Below are positions 12,144 to 20,467 of a stretch of DNA of 64,000 nt, piece by piece (position 1 is the stretch's first letter; every line of letters starts with the position of its first letter). The DNA is from Bog-756 sp963741055 (lineage in GTDB: Bacteria > Actinomycetota > Acidimicrobiia > Acidimicrobiales > RAAP-2), in contig CAVUGU010000005.1 in NCBI GenBank assembly GCA_963741055.1, positions 186,001 to 250,000 of the forward strand. Reading direction: 5' to 3'. The position numbers and the translations under genes are program-made. The notes beneath the pieces were generated by a model. That model was not told the DNA's origin and made no database searches. It was given only the letters and a program-made list of their open reading frames with translations.

Positions 12144-14881
12144 GCAGTTCTGCATCTGGCGGAAAACCGAGGGGTGCGACCGGCGACGCGGGCAGCGGGC
12201 CCGAGGGACGGCGATCGATCGCGGTCGTTCCCCACACCCACTGGGACCGCGAGTGGTACGAGCCGTTCCAGACCTTCCGGCTGAAGCTGGTCTCGCTGAT
12301 CGACGGGCTGCTCGACCAGCTCGAGCGCGACAGCTCCTACCGCCACTTCCTCCTCGACGGCCAGGTCGCCGTCGTCGACGACTATCTCGAGATCCGACCC
12401 GAGAACGAACAACGGCTGCGGGCACTCGCCGCGGCCGGGCGGCTCAGCGTCGGACCGTGGTACATCCTGATGGACGAGTTCCTCGTGTCCGGCGAGACGC
12501 TCGTGCGCAACCTGCAGGCCGGCATCGCTCGAGGCGCGTCCTTCGGTGGCGTGATGGACGTCGGCTACCTGCCGGACATGTTCGGCCACATCGCCCAGAT
12601 GCCACAGCTGCTCGCCTCCGCCGGCTTCGCCGACGCGGTCGTCTGGCGGGGGGTGCCCTCGGCCGTGGATCGCACCGCCTTCGAATGGGAGGCGCCGGAC
12701 GGCTCGGTGGTGAGAGCGGAGTACCTCGTCGCCGGCTACGGAAACGGCGCCGCGCTCCCCGACGATGCGAAGGCCCTCGTCAGGCGTTTGCGCGCCCAGG
12801 TCGAGGAGTTCGGACCCTTCCTCGGCGAAGGGGACCCGATGCTCCTGATGAACGGGACCGACCACCTGCGTCCCCAGCCGGGACTCGGGCGGTTGCTCGT
12901 CGAGGCCAACCAGATCCAGGACGACTTCGAACTCGCGATCTCCACGCTGCCCGAGTACCTCGCGGAAGCACCGAAGGACGGGCTGCCGCGTTGGCGCGGC
13001 GAGCTCCGCTCGGGCTACCGCACCAACCTCCTCATGGGCGTCGGCTCCAACCGGGTGGACGTGAAGCAGGCCGCGGCCAAGGCGGAGCGGACCCTCGAGC
13101 GTCTGACCGAGCCGCTCTCCGCCCTCTACCTGCCGGCGACCAGCTGGCCGTCCGCTTTCCTCGACCTCGCCTGGAAGTTGGTCGTCCGCAACTCGGCCCA
13201 CGACTCGGTCTGCGCCTGTTCGGTCGACGAGGTGGTCGACTCGGTGCTCCACCGTTACGCAGAAGCACGACAGATCGGCGAGGGGCTCGCGGAGACCGCG
13301 CTCGCAGGGATCGCCGCCTCCATGTCCTCAGCCGGGCCGGTGATCGTCAATCCCACCCATCGCGACCGCCGTGGAATGGTCGAGGTGGTGGCACCCGCGG
13401 TCGGTGAACCCGGCCCCGACGTCCAGGTGCTGTCGGAGCGGGCCGGTCTCCCCGGAACGGTCACTCTCGAGGGCGAGACGGTCAAGGGGATGCTCGGCAT
13501 GATCCAGGGCGCGCGGATCGACGACGACACCTACATCACCGGCGTCACCCTCACCGAGGAGGATCCGGACCTGGTCATCACCATCTCGATCGGCACCGAG
13601 CCGCGCGACGACGTCCCGGTCGAAGAGGTCAAGCGCGAGCTCTTCACCCGCCTCACCGCTCGACCCGACACACAGGTCCGCGTCGCGATCGACCAGCCGC
13701 CCATCCGCAGAGCCCTCGCCATCCAGGACGAGGTTCCCGGTTACGGCTGGTCGCACTTCTCGCCGTCTCGACTCACCCATCGCGCCGAAATCAGCGGCGA
13801 TCCCGCCACCGGTCTCACCCTCGGGAACGGCCTGGTGACGGTGGTCATCGACCCGACGGACGGCACCTTCTCGCTCGACGGGGTGCCAGGGTACGGACGC
13901 CTGGTCGACGACGGTGACGACGGGGACACCTACAACTACTCGCCGCCCACCCACGATTCCGTCGTCGACTCGCCCGAGGCGTGCGTGATCCGGGAGGGCG
14001 ACAAGGGGCCGGTGCGGGTGACCGCGGTGATCAGCGCGACCTATCGCTGGCCCGAACGCGTCGACCCGAAGAGCAAAGAGCGGGTCGGCGGCGTCGCGGT
14101 CGCGGTCGAGACGAGGGTCGAGGTCCGGGCCGACGACCCGGTGGTGCGGGTACGAACCCGCTTCGTCAACCCGTCCCGCGACCACCGGCTGCGGGTGCAC
14201 CTTCCCCTGCGCGAGCCGGCCGCGACCTCGCACGCCGAATGCGCGTTCACGGTGGTCGAGCGCGGCCTGACCGCCGAGGGACGCTCGGAGGAGTACCCGA
14301 CCCCGACCTTCCCCTCGAGGCGCTTCGTGAGCGCGGGCGGGCTCACCGTGGTCCACGACGGACTGCTCGAGTACGAACTCGTCGACGTCGCGGAGGACCC
14401 GTCGGCCGGTGAGCCGCGAGCCGCCACCCTGGCACTCACCTTGCTCCGCGCGACGGGGATGCTCTCGCGTCCGGGGATGTCGCGGCGGCCGCTGCCGGCA
14501 GGGCCGATGACCCCGATCGAGGGGCCACAACTCCTCGGTCCGATCAGTGCCGAGTACGCACTGGCGGTGAGCGACGTCGATCCGTACGCAACGGCCGACG
14601 ACGTCCTCGTCCCCCTCGCTCCGGTGGGTTCGTTGGGCGGCGGGGACCGACCCGACCGCGGCACCGCCCTCACCGTCCGCGGGGCGGAGGTCTCGGCGCT
14701 CGTCCGGCGTGCCGGCCTGCTCGAGCTCCGCGTCTTCAACCCGACGGCTTCGCCGACCACCGTCGAGATCGCCGGCCGGAGCGGGTGGCTGGTCGACCTG
14801 CGCGGACGTGCGCTGACCCCCTTCGAAGGATCCTTCGAGCTCCGCCCCTACGGGATCGCGACCGCCAGGCTCGCCGGCTGA
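12140..14881 (+). CDS. Glycoside hydrolase family 38 (alpha-mannosidase-like)
   Basis: Retaining alpha-mannosidase of about 913 residues. The N-terminal catalytic domain has PHTHWDREWY (His34 and Asp36 as zinc ligands) and YLPDMFGHIAQMPQ, where Asp146 is the predicted nucleophile. A helical bundle region (KQAAAKAERTLERL, NSAHDSVCACSVDEV) follows, then the large C-terminal beta-sandwich. The GTG at 12140 is selected because it overlaps the preceding stop and lies close before the catalytic domain; the open frame extends far upstream antisense to the ligase. No signal peptide is visible, so a cytoplasmic role in turnover of mannose-containing glycans or glycoconjugates is inferred. Confidence 0.93.
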   Translation: MSSSASGGKPRGATGDAGSGPEGRRSIAVVPHTHWDREWYEPFQTFRLKLVSLIDGLLDQLERDSSYRHFLLDGQVAVVDDYLEIRPENEQRLRALAAAGRLSVGPWYILMDEFLVSGETLVRNLQAGIARGASFGGVMDVGYLPDMFGHIAQMPQLLASAGFADAVVWRGVPSAVDRTAFEWEAPDGSVVRAEYLVAGYGNGAALPDDAKALVRRLRAQVEEFGPFLGEGDPMLLMNGTDHLRPQPGLGRLLVEANQIQDDFELAISTLPEYLAEAPKDGLPRWRGELRSGYRTNLLMGVGSNRVDVKQAAAKAERTLERLTEPLSALYLPATSWPSAFLDLAWKLVVRNSAHDSVCACSVDEVVDSVLHRYAEARQIGEGLAETALAGIAASMSSAGPVIVNPTHRDRRGMVEVVAPAVGEPGPDVQVLSERAGLPGTVTLEGETVKGMLGMIQGARIDDDTYITGVTLTEEDPDLVITISIGTEPRDDVPVEEVKRELFTRLTARPDTQVRVAIDQPPIRRALAIQDEVPGYGWSHFSPSRLTHRAEISGDPATGLTLGNGLVTVVIDPTDGTFSLDGVPGYGRLVDDGDDGDTYNYSPPTHDSVVDSPEACVIREGDKGPVRVTAVISATYRWPERVDPKSKERVGGVAVAVETRVEVRADDPVVRVRTRFVNPSRDHRLRVHLPLREPAATSHAECAFTVVERGLTAEGRSEEYPTPTFPSRRFVSAGGLTVVHDGLLEYELVDVAEDPSAGEPRAATLALTLLRATGMLSRPGMSRRPLPAGPMTPIEGPQLLGPISAEYALAVSDVDPYATADDVLVPLAPVGSLGGGDRPDRGTALTVRGAEVSALVRRAGLLELRVFNPTASPTTVEIAGRSGWLVDLRGRALTPFEGSFELRPYGIATARLAG

Positions 14882-14899
14882 ACCCGATCCGGCGAGCCG

Positions 14900-16174
14900 T
14901 CAGCCCGTCGGCGCCGAGCCCGATCCTCCCCCGCCACCCGCCCGCCCGTCGGCGCTTCCGCTCGACGCGTCCGAACGCTCGGCGAACTCGTCGAGCTCGC
15001 GCAGCACCTCGCCGAGCCGCTCCCACCGCATGGTCCTCCGACGGTCCGCGCCGGGTTCGGTCCCCACTCGGACCAGCTTCCAGAGCTGCACCCTCCCGAT
15101 GTCCTTCAAGGTGCGCACCCGCAACGGCCGGGTGGTGAACTGTCGACCGTCCTCGTGGAACAGCTGGGTCCGGAACTCGTCGGACACCACCACGGTGCCG
15201 GGGCGTGCCACGTTGACCACCCGTCCGGCGAGGTTGACGACGGGTCCGTAGTAGTCGCCGTCGAGCTCGAGCACCGGACCGACCGCCAGGGCGACCCGCA
15301 CGTCCGAGACGAGCTCGTCCCCGGCATACGCCTCGGCGAGGGAGAGCCCGATGTCGGCCGCGTCGGTGGCGCTCGAGACGACGAACATCACCTCGTCCCC
15401 GATCATCTTGACGACACTGCCCCCGCGCGCCACCACCGTGTCGTGAGCCAGCTCCTCGAACCGAGCGACGACAGACGCCAGTTCGTCGTCGCCCAGGTGC
15501 TGGCTCAGAAGGGTGAACCCCACCATGTCGGCGAAGCCGACACACAGCTGTGCACGCCGCCCTTCGCGGTCGCCACGGGAGCGCCGCAGCATCGCTCGCC
15601 GGGTGGCGGCCTGCAGGTGGCGTCGCCAGACGTACTCGAGGAGCCTGGCCATGGCCGGAAGGGAGGCGTCGGCCTGCATCGCGAACTGGTCGGCGTCGAG
15701 GACGCTGTCCCCGGTCGGCCCGAGGATGGGCGTGGTGCCCGGACCGGCCTGTGCCGCCGCGATCCGGGACATCGAGATACCGATCACTCTCGCGGTCTGG
15801 ACCGCCACGTCGGTGTCGGCCAATCCCATCGCGACCATCGCCTGGAACAGCCGCACCGCCTCGATGTCCATCTCGCCGAGTGCCGGCTCGTCCTCGGCGA
15901 GGTCGAGGAAGCCGAGCGCCCGCCAGAACCGGTGGACCAGGTCGACCGGGAACCCGGTGATCTCGGCGACTTCGGCCTGGGTGAGGTTGCGGCCGGTCGG
16001 CACGAGCAATCGGTCGACCATCAACAGGTCCACCACGTCGTCCGAGATCGCACGGTCGATCTCGTCGTCGGAGCACCCGAGATCCGAAAGGATCGAACGC
16101 ACACGCGCGAGTGCCTCGGCGCGCTCCTCCGCGGCAACAGCCGTGACGGCGTCCTTCGCGTCCTCGTCCGGCAC
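14900..16174 (-). CDS. Class III adenylate cyclase with N-terminal regulatory domain (Rv1264-like)
   Basis: Soluble nucleotide cyclase of 424 residues. Residues 1-205 form a helical regulatory domain (SILSDLGCSDDEIDRAI, LTQAEVAEITGFP) like that of the pH-sensing mycobacterial cyclase Rv1264. The catalytic domain (about 210-370) has metal-binding Asp216 (VGFADMVGFT) and Asp260, the adenine-selecting Lys256 (VVKMIGDEVMF), and the transition-state pair Asn314/Arg318 (VVNLAGRVVNVARPG). All residues expected for activity are present, so it should make cAMP as a homodimer. No membrane segment. GTG start. It is convergent with the GH38 gene and divergent from fbiD. Confidence 0.92.
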   Translation of the reverse strand: MPDEDAKDAVTAVAAEERAEALARVRSILSDLGCSDDEIDRAISDDVVDLLMVDRLLVPTGRNLTQAEVAEITGFPVDLVHRFWRALGFLDLAEDEPALGEMDIEAVRLFQAMVAMGLADTDVAVQTARVIGISMSRIAAAQAGPGTTPILGPTGDSVLDADQFAMQADASLPAMARLLEYVWRRHLQAATRRAMLRRSRGDREGRRAQLCVGFADMVGFTLLSQHLGDDELASVVARFEELAHDTVVARGGSVVKMIGDEVMFVVSSATDAADIGLSLAEAYAGDELVSDVRVALAVGPVLELDGDYYGPVVNLAGRVVNVARPGTVVVSDEFRTQLFHEDGRQFTTRPLRVRTLKDIGRVQLWKLVRVGTEPGADRRRTMRWERLGEVLRELDEFAERSDASSGSADGRAGGGGGSGSAPTG

Positions 16175-16266
16175 CGTCTCACCCTACCGGGGTGCGCTCG
16201 CGCCCGGCCGCTCGGCCATGCGGCTGACCAGGGGAGGCCGGCCGAGACGACCCCTACACTGGCGCG

Positions 16267-16884
16267 GTGGTCGACCCCACGGTTCACCTGGGAGATCCTC
16301 TCGGTCTCGGATCGCGTGCGGTGCTCGTGCCGGTGAAGTCGTTCTCCGACGCGAAGCACCGTTTGCACGCGGCGCTCAGCGACACCGAGCGGGCGGCGCT
16401 CGCCCGTGCGACCGCAGACCGCGTGCTCGCCGCTGCCCGGCCCCTTCCGGTGGCGGTCGTCTGCGACGACACCGGGGTCGCCGAGTGGGCGCGCTCGCGG
16501 GGCGCTCTCGTCGTGTGGGAACCCGGACGCGGCCTGAACGGAGCAGTCGAAGCGGGAGTCGAACACTTGCGCACGGCCGGGGTCGTGCAGGTGACCGTCG
16601 CCCACTCCGACCTCCCCCGGGCAGTCGACCTGCCACTCGTCGGTGAGCGCAGCGGTATCACCCTCGTCCCCGACCGTTACGGAAACGGGACCAATGTGAT
16701 CGCCTTGCCCGCAGAGTGCGGGTTCCAGTTCTCGTACGGACCGGGCTCCTTCGCCCGCCACCGCGCCGAGGCGGCACGGATAGGCCTCCCGACGTGGGTG
16801 CTCGATCGTCCGGACCTCGCCTGGGACATCGACGAACCCTCCGACGTCGTTCCGGTGACGGCTGCCGCGCCCACCGAGCGATGA
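16267..16884 (+). CDS. fbiD: Phosphoenolpyruvate/2-phospho-L-lactate guanylyltransferase (FbiD/CofC), F420 synthesis
   Basis: Transfers GMP to phosphoenolpyruvate or 2-phospho-L-lactate, an early step in coenzyme F420 synthesis. The N-terminal nucleotide motif is AVLVPVKSFSDAKHRL. Later motifs are VCDDTGVAEWA, HSDLPRAVDLPL, PDRYGNGTNVIALP and FSYGPGSFARHRAEA, all diagnostic of the CofC family. 205 residues, normal length. The stop overlaps the ATG of the PIG-L gene (ATGA). F420 made here may serve LLM-type flavoproteins such as the one at 51.4 kb, though that protein's cofactor is not established. Confidence 0.93.
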   Translation: MVDPTVHLGDPLGLGSRAVLVPVKSFSDAKHRLHAALSDTERAALARATADRVLAAARPLPVAVVCDDTGVAEWARSRGALVVWEPGRGLNGAVEAGVEHLRTAGVVQVTVAHSDLPRAVDLPLVGERSGITLVPDRYGNGTNVIALPAECGFQFSYGPGSFARHRAEAARIGLPTWVLDRPDLAWDIDEPSDVVPVTAAAPTER

Positions 16885-17759
16885 ACGACGATGGAGGCGG
16901 AGCCGACCCGGCGACGCAGAGCGGTCTGCCGGTCGGCGACCTCCTCTTCACCGGGCCGCCGACGGTCGATCTCGTCCCTCCGGCCAGCGCGCTGGCGGTG
17001 GGCGCGCACCCCGACGACATCGAGTTCGGGTGTGGCGCGACCCTCGCCAAGTGGGCGGCCGCCGGTTGCCGCGTCGAGTATCTGGTGCTCACCGACGGCT
17101 CCAAGGGGAGCTGGGACGAGAGCGCCGATCTCGATCGACTGATCGAGGAGCGTGCCGCCGAGAGCCGCGCCGCCGCGGCCGTCATCCGAGGTGCCGCGGG
17201 TGCGAGCCGCCGGGAGGAGCGGGAGCGCCGGGAAAAGCGGGAGCGGAGCGGGAGCGCCGACGACGCCGAGGGCGACGTCCACTTCCTCGGCCGCGTCGAC
17301 GGCGAGCTCGTCGACGGTCCGGCCGAACGGCGTGAGGTCGCCCGCCTCATCCGCACGCTCCGTCCCGAAGCGCTACTCGGGCACGACCCCTGGCGCCGTT
17401 ACCGCCTCCACCCCGACCACCGGGCGGCCGGCTTCCTCACCATCGGCGCACTGGTCGCCGCCCGCGACCCCCACTTCTTCCCCGAACTGGGCTTGGCTCC
17501 ACACCGACCTCGCGTCCTTCTCCTGTGGGAGGCCGACCAGCCGAACCACCTGGAGAGCACCGCCGGCTTCGAGGAGGTGAAGATCGCCGCGCTGGCCTGC
17601 CACGGCAGCCAGGCGGAGAGCACCTTCGGCATTGCACCGGCCGACGACGCCGCCGCGGCCGAGGAGGACTTCGGGTCCAAGGTCCGCCGTCAGCTCGCGG
17701 CTCACGGATCGCTGGCAGGTCTCCGCTCCGGTGAGGCCTTCCACTTGATGCGCCCCTGA
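16881..17759 (+). CDS. PIG-L/LmbE family deacetylase
   Basis: Zinc-dependent N-acetyl hydrolase family (MshB/LmbE/PIG-L). The metal motif AVGAHPDDIEFGCGATLAKW (HPDD) is intact, and a later HPDHRAAG supplies the third ligand. A charged, Arg/Glu-rich insertion (about residues 105-130) is unusual and probably a surface loop. ATG at 16881 overlaps the fbiD stop by 4 bases, so the genes are co-translated. Candidate substrates are mycothiol-type GlcNAc conjugates or other acetylated sugars; the sequence does not decide between them. Confidence 0.88.
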   Translation: MNDDGGGADPATQSGLPVGDLLFTGPPTVDLVPPASALAVGAHPDDIEFGCGATLAKWAAAGCRVEYLVLTDGSKGSWDESADLDRLIEERAAESRAAAAVIRGAAGASRREERERREKRERSGSADDAEGDVHFLGRVDGELVDGPAERREVARLIRTLRPEALLGHDPWRRYRLHPDHRAAGFLTIGALVAARDPHFFPELGLAPHRPRVLLLWEADQPNHLESTAGFEEVKIAALACHGSQAESTFGIAPADDAAAAEEDFGSKVRRQLAAHGSLAGLRSGEAFHLMRP

Positions 17760-17798
17760 GTCGAGCTCGGCTTGATGCGCCCGTGAGTCGAGTTCGGC
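17744..17798. repeat. Two tandem 27-bp copies at the 3' end of the PIG-L gene
   Basis: The last codons and stop of the PIG-L gene plus flanking bases (CTTGATGCGCCCCTGAGTCG onward) are repeated directly with two differences at 17771. A second short repeat follows, two copies of GAACCGGCCCCTACCC near 17806-17837. These lie between the convergent PIG-L and HU genes. Confidence 0.85.
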
Positions 17799-17922
17799 AC
17801 GAGCTGAACCGGCCCCTACCCGAACCGGCCCCTACCCGAACTGGGCCCGGACGCGAAGCAGGAGCCCCGAAGGACCCCCACTTCGCACTCGGCGACGGGA
17901 AGACCCGCCGCTCCGGGTCGAG

Positions 17923-18678
17923 TCAGGCGCTCTTCCGGACACGCCGACGCTTGCGCGCCGTCGTCTTCCGGGCAGCTCCCTTGCGGGCCGGGGCCCGCCT
18001 CTTGATGGCCCGCTTTGCAGGTGCCCGCTTCTTCGTGGCCCGCCTCTTGATGGCCCGCTTTGCAGGTGCCCGCTTCTTCGTGGCCCGCCTCTTGATGGCC
18101 CGCTTTGCAGGTGCCCGCTTCTTCGTGGCCCTCTTCTTGACGGCCCTCTTCTTGACGGCCCGCTTCACGGTTGCCCGCTTCTTCGTGGCCCTCTTCTTGG
18201 CGGTCCGCTTGGCAGCGGTTGCCCGCTTCTTGGCGGTCCGCTTGGCAGCGGTTGCCCGCTTCTTGACGGTCCGCTTCGCAGCGGTTGCCCGCTTCTTGGC
18301 GGTGCGCTTCGCGGCAGATTTACGGGCCGCTGTCTTTCTGGCCGGCCTCTTACGAGTCGACCTCTTGGCTGCTGCCTTCTTCACTGCCATTGATACTCCC
18401 TCCTTAGGGTTCAACGCCGATTTGAACGTCGAACCGGTGGCGAACCGGACAACCTTCGACGCCGGTATCGGTACCACTGCGCCAGTCCGAGGATTCCGTC
18501 CGAGGCGGGGGCCACGTGCGCTCGGAATGAACGATCCGAACCCGACAACCGTGACCTTCCGTCCTGACTGAACCTCGGTAATGATCGTGTCGAACACGCC
18601 GTCCACTACATCCGAGACGGTCCAGCGAGACGAATCCGTCGTCTCACTGACCGCTCGAACAAGTTGCGACCTGTTCAA
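17923..18678 (-). CDS. HU nucleoid protein with histone-H1-like Lys/Ala/Arg tail (HupB type)
   Basis: N-terminal HU domain (about residues 1-90: NRSQLVRAVSE, GRNPRTGAVVPIPA) followed by a roughly 150-residue basic tail of AKKRAT/KRTAKK repeats, as in mycobacterial HupB and eukaryotic linker histones. It should bend and compact DNA. I choose TTG at 18678 rather than GTG at 18684: the sequence GGAGGTGATC, a perfect match to the 16S anti-Shine-Dalgarno, lies immediately upstream of the TTG, and this gives the canonical M-N-R-S-Q-L-V start. The tail is encoded by exact 45-bp and near-exact 33-bp DNA repeats, so length variation between strains is likely. Confidence 0.93.
   Translation of the reverse strand: MNRSQLVRAVSETTDSSRWTVSDVVDGVFDTIITEVQSGRKVTVVGFGSFIPSARGPRLGRNPRTGAVVPIPASKVVRFATGSTFKSALNPKEGVSMAVKKAAAKRSTRKRPARKTAARKSAAKRTAKKRATAAKRTVKKRATAAKRTAKKRATAAKRTAKKRATKKRATVKRAVKKRAVKKRATKKRAPAKRAIKRRATKKRAPAKRAIKRRATKKRAPAKRAIKRRAPARKGAARKTTARKRRRVRKSA
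17996..18130 (-). repeat. Three exact 45-bp tandem repeats in the HU tail
   Basis: A 45-base unit, beginning CGCCTCTTGATGGCCCGCTT on the plus strand, occurs three times in a row without mismatch. It encodes a 15-residue unit rich in Lys, Arg and Ala (RATKKRAPAKRAIKR). Confidence 0.96.
18191..18315 (-). repeat. 33-bp tandem repeats in the HU tail
   Basis: A 33-base unit beginning CGCTTCTTGGCGGTCCGCTT occurs three times, with a partial fourth copy and a few substitutions. It encodes an 11-residue unit of the type RATAAKRTAKK. Confidence 0.93.
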
Positions 18679-18688
18679 GATCACCTCC
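18679..18688 (-). promoter_or_regulatory. Perfect Shine-Dalgarno of the HU-H1 gene
   Basis: Minus-strand GGAGGTGATC, fully complementary to the 16S rRNA 3' end, directly before TTG 18678. It fixes the TTG as start and implies very strong translation, as expected for an abundant nucleoid protein. Confidence 0.8.
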
Positions 18689-18849
18689 TCAGTGATACGT
18701 CACCACATACCAGCCAAATGGCTTTTTTTGCCCAGGTCAAGCATTCCGGCATGTCACGCGCTCGCGATCGACCTGCATGTCGGCGCCAACTAGTACGCCG
18801 CCACATGGCGCGCGCGCACTTTCCGTTCGACGCGTGCAGATTGGTGTAG

Positions 18850-18865
18850 ACAAAGAATCCTTTGT
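18850..18865. promoter_or_regulatory. Inverted repeat ACAAAG-4-CTTTGT between HU-H1 and the VirD4-like gene
   Basis: Six-base perfect arms with a 4-base loop, in a patch clearly poorer in G+C (about 18820-18990) than its surroundings. It could be an operator of either divergent gene or part of a transfer origin for the relaxase; nothing decides. The rest of the 280-base divergent gap shows no gene. Confidence 0.4.
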
Positions 18866-18958
18866 TTGCAACGATTCTTCGTATACGCGTCGACATGACG
18901 CACTCGCGGTCGGTTACACCGCCTCCACTCGCACGACCGACCACGAGGCCGAATTTCC

Positions 18959-20448
18959 TTGACAGAAAAATTCTTTGAAAATTCTTCGAATTCCCCCGCG
19001 AACGGCCTTCGCGCGGTGTTCGAGGCCACCTTCGCGGCCGATCGAGGTGTCTACCTCGGACATGACATACGTGGATGGTGCCACGCGTCGCCACAACAAT
19101 CGGTGATGGTCCTCGGTCCACCACGATCGGGCAAGACCACCTCCTTGATCATCCCCAACGTGCTCGCATCGCCGGGAGCGGTCATCTCGACGTCGACCAA
19201 GCCGGACGTGCTCGATGCGACGATCGGCGCGCGGTCACGGCTGGGAAGGTGTCTCCTGTTCGACCCGACCGGCACCACGGAGACCAACGCCCGACTGGAG
19301 CCGTTGCGCTGGTCGCCGCTGCAGTCGTGCTTCGAGTGGACCGGCTCGCTCGCCACCGCCCGGGCGCTGGTCGAGGTCGGCACCGGAGGGGGCGCGGGGG
19401 ACTCTCGCGCGCCGAGCATTCGCACTGGACCGAGCGGGCCCAGGCCCTGCTGGCGCCCCTCCTCCATGCAGCCGCCCTGGCGGATTGCGACATGCGAACG
19501 GTCCTCATGTGGGTGGACCGGCGCAAGGCGCTGCCGGCCCAGCAGATCCTCGCCGCCGAGGGCGGTCTGGCGGCGGAGCTCCCACGGAACCTCCTCGACG
19601 GGATCGTCGCCACCGAAGAGCGGGAGCTGAGTGGCATCTGGTCCACCGCGTCCGGCGCGCTCGCCGGCTTCCGATCCGAGCACGCGCTCGAGTCGACACG
19701 GGCACCCGACTTCGATCCGTACCATTTCGTCCGATCGACCGACACGGTGTACGTCTCGGCCCCGGCCCACCGTCAGGCACTCGTCGCCCCGATGGTGGTC
19801 GGTTTGGTGAACGACGTCCGCTTCGCGACCTTCGCCCGCGACGCGGTCGGCACCGCCGCCCGGCCCGTTCTGCTCGCGCTCGACGAGCTCGCCAACATCG
19901 CGCCGATCCCCGACCTTCCCTCGATGGTGAGCGAGGGCGGCGGACAAGGACTGGTCACCCTCGCGTGCTTCCAGGATCTGTCACAGGCGCGGCAGCGCTG
20001 GGCGGCGCACGCGGAGGGATTTCCCTCGCTCTTCGGCACGACGGTGGTACTCCCGGGCATCGGCGACGTACGCACGCTCGACGCACTCTCGCTGCTCGCC
20101 GGTGAGGAGGAGTTGCTCGTTCGCTCGGCCTCGCTCGGCCGCACCCTCTCGGAACGACCCTTGACCGACCTCCTGACCGGTGGCCGGACCCAACTCGGTT
20201 CGAGCGTGGCCACCGAGTGGCGGCGTCGACTCCCGGTCGACCTCATCGCGCGCGGCACCCCCGGGTACGCGTTGGCCTTCGACGAGCGCAACCGGGCCGC
20301 CTGGATCCCGCTCGCACCCTCCCATTCGACCGAACCCTGGCGGTCCTTGCGGAAGTTGGAGCTCGGCCTCGAGATGAGACCCGCCGCGCCGTCCCTCTCG
20401 CGAGACGCCGGGCTCGGACGCGACTTCGGCAACCAGCTCGGGCGGTGA
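18959..20448 (+). CDS. VirD4/TraG-like conjugative coupling ATPase, soluble form
   Basis: Type IV coupling-protein family ATPase. Walker A is VLGPPRSGKTTSLIIP near residues 50-65; Walker B is LLALDELANIAPIPDLP; a VTLACFQDLSQARQRW segment (sensor region) follows. The family normally has an N-terminal membrane anchor. Here only about 50 residues precede Walker A and none are strongly hydrophobic, so the protein looks soluble. Frame slips near 19400 in a G5 run; restoring one G joins GTGGGAG to GLSRAEHSHWTERAQ. The TTG start is tentative and lies in an AT-rich patch. The gene is convergent with a MobF relaxase, 19 bases away. It is expected to recruit relaxase-DNA complexes, but no secretion channel genes are present. 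Confidence 0.85.
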
Positions 20449-20467
20449 CCGCCGCCTGCCGCTGTCT

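Noticed and set aside
17996..18315. Possible CRISPR array
   Set aside because: The repeats are contiguous without spacers and encode the basic tail of HU.
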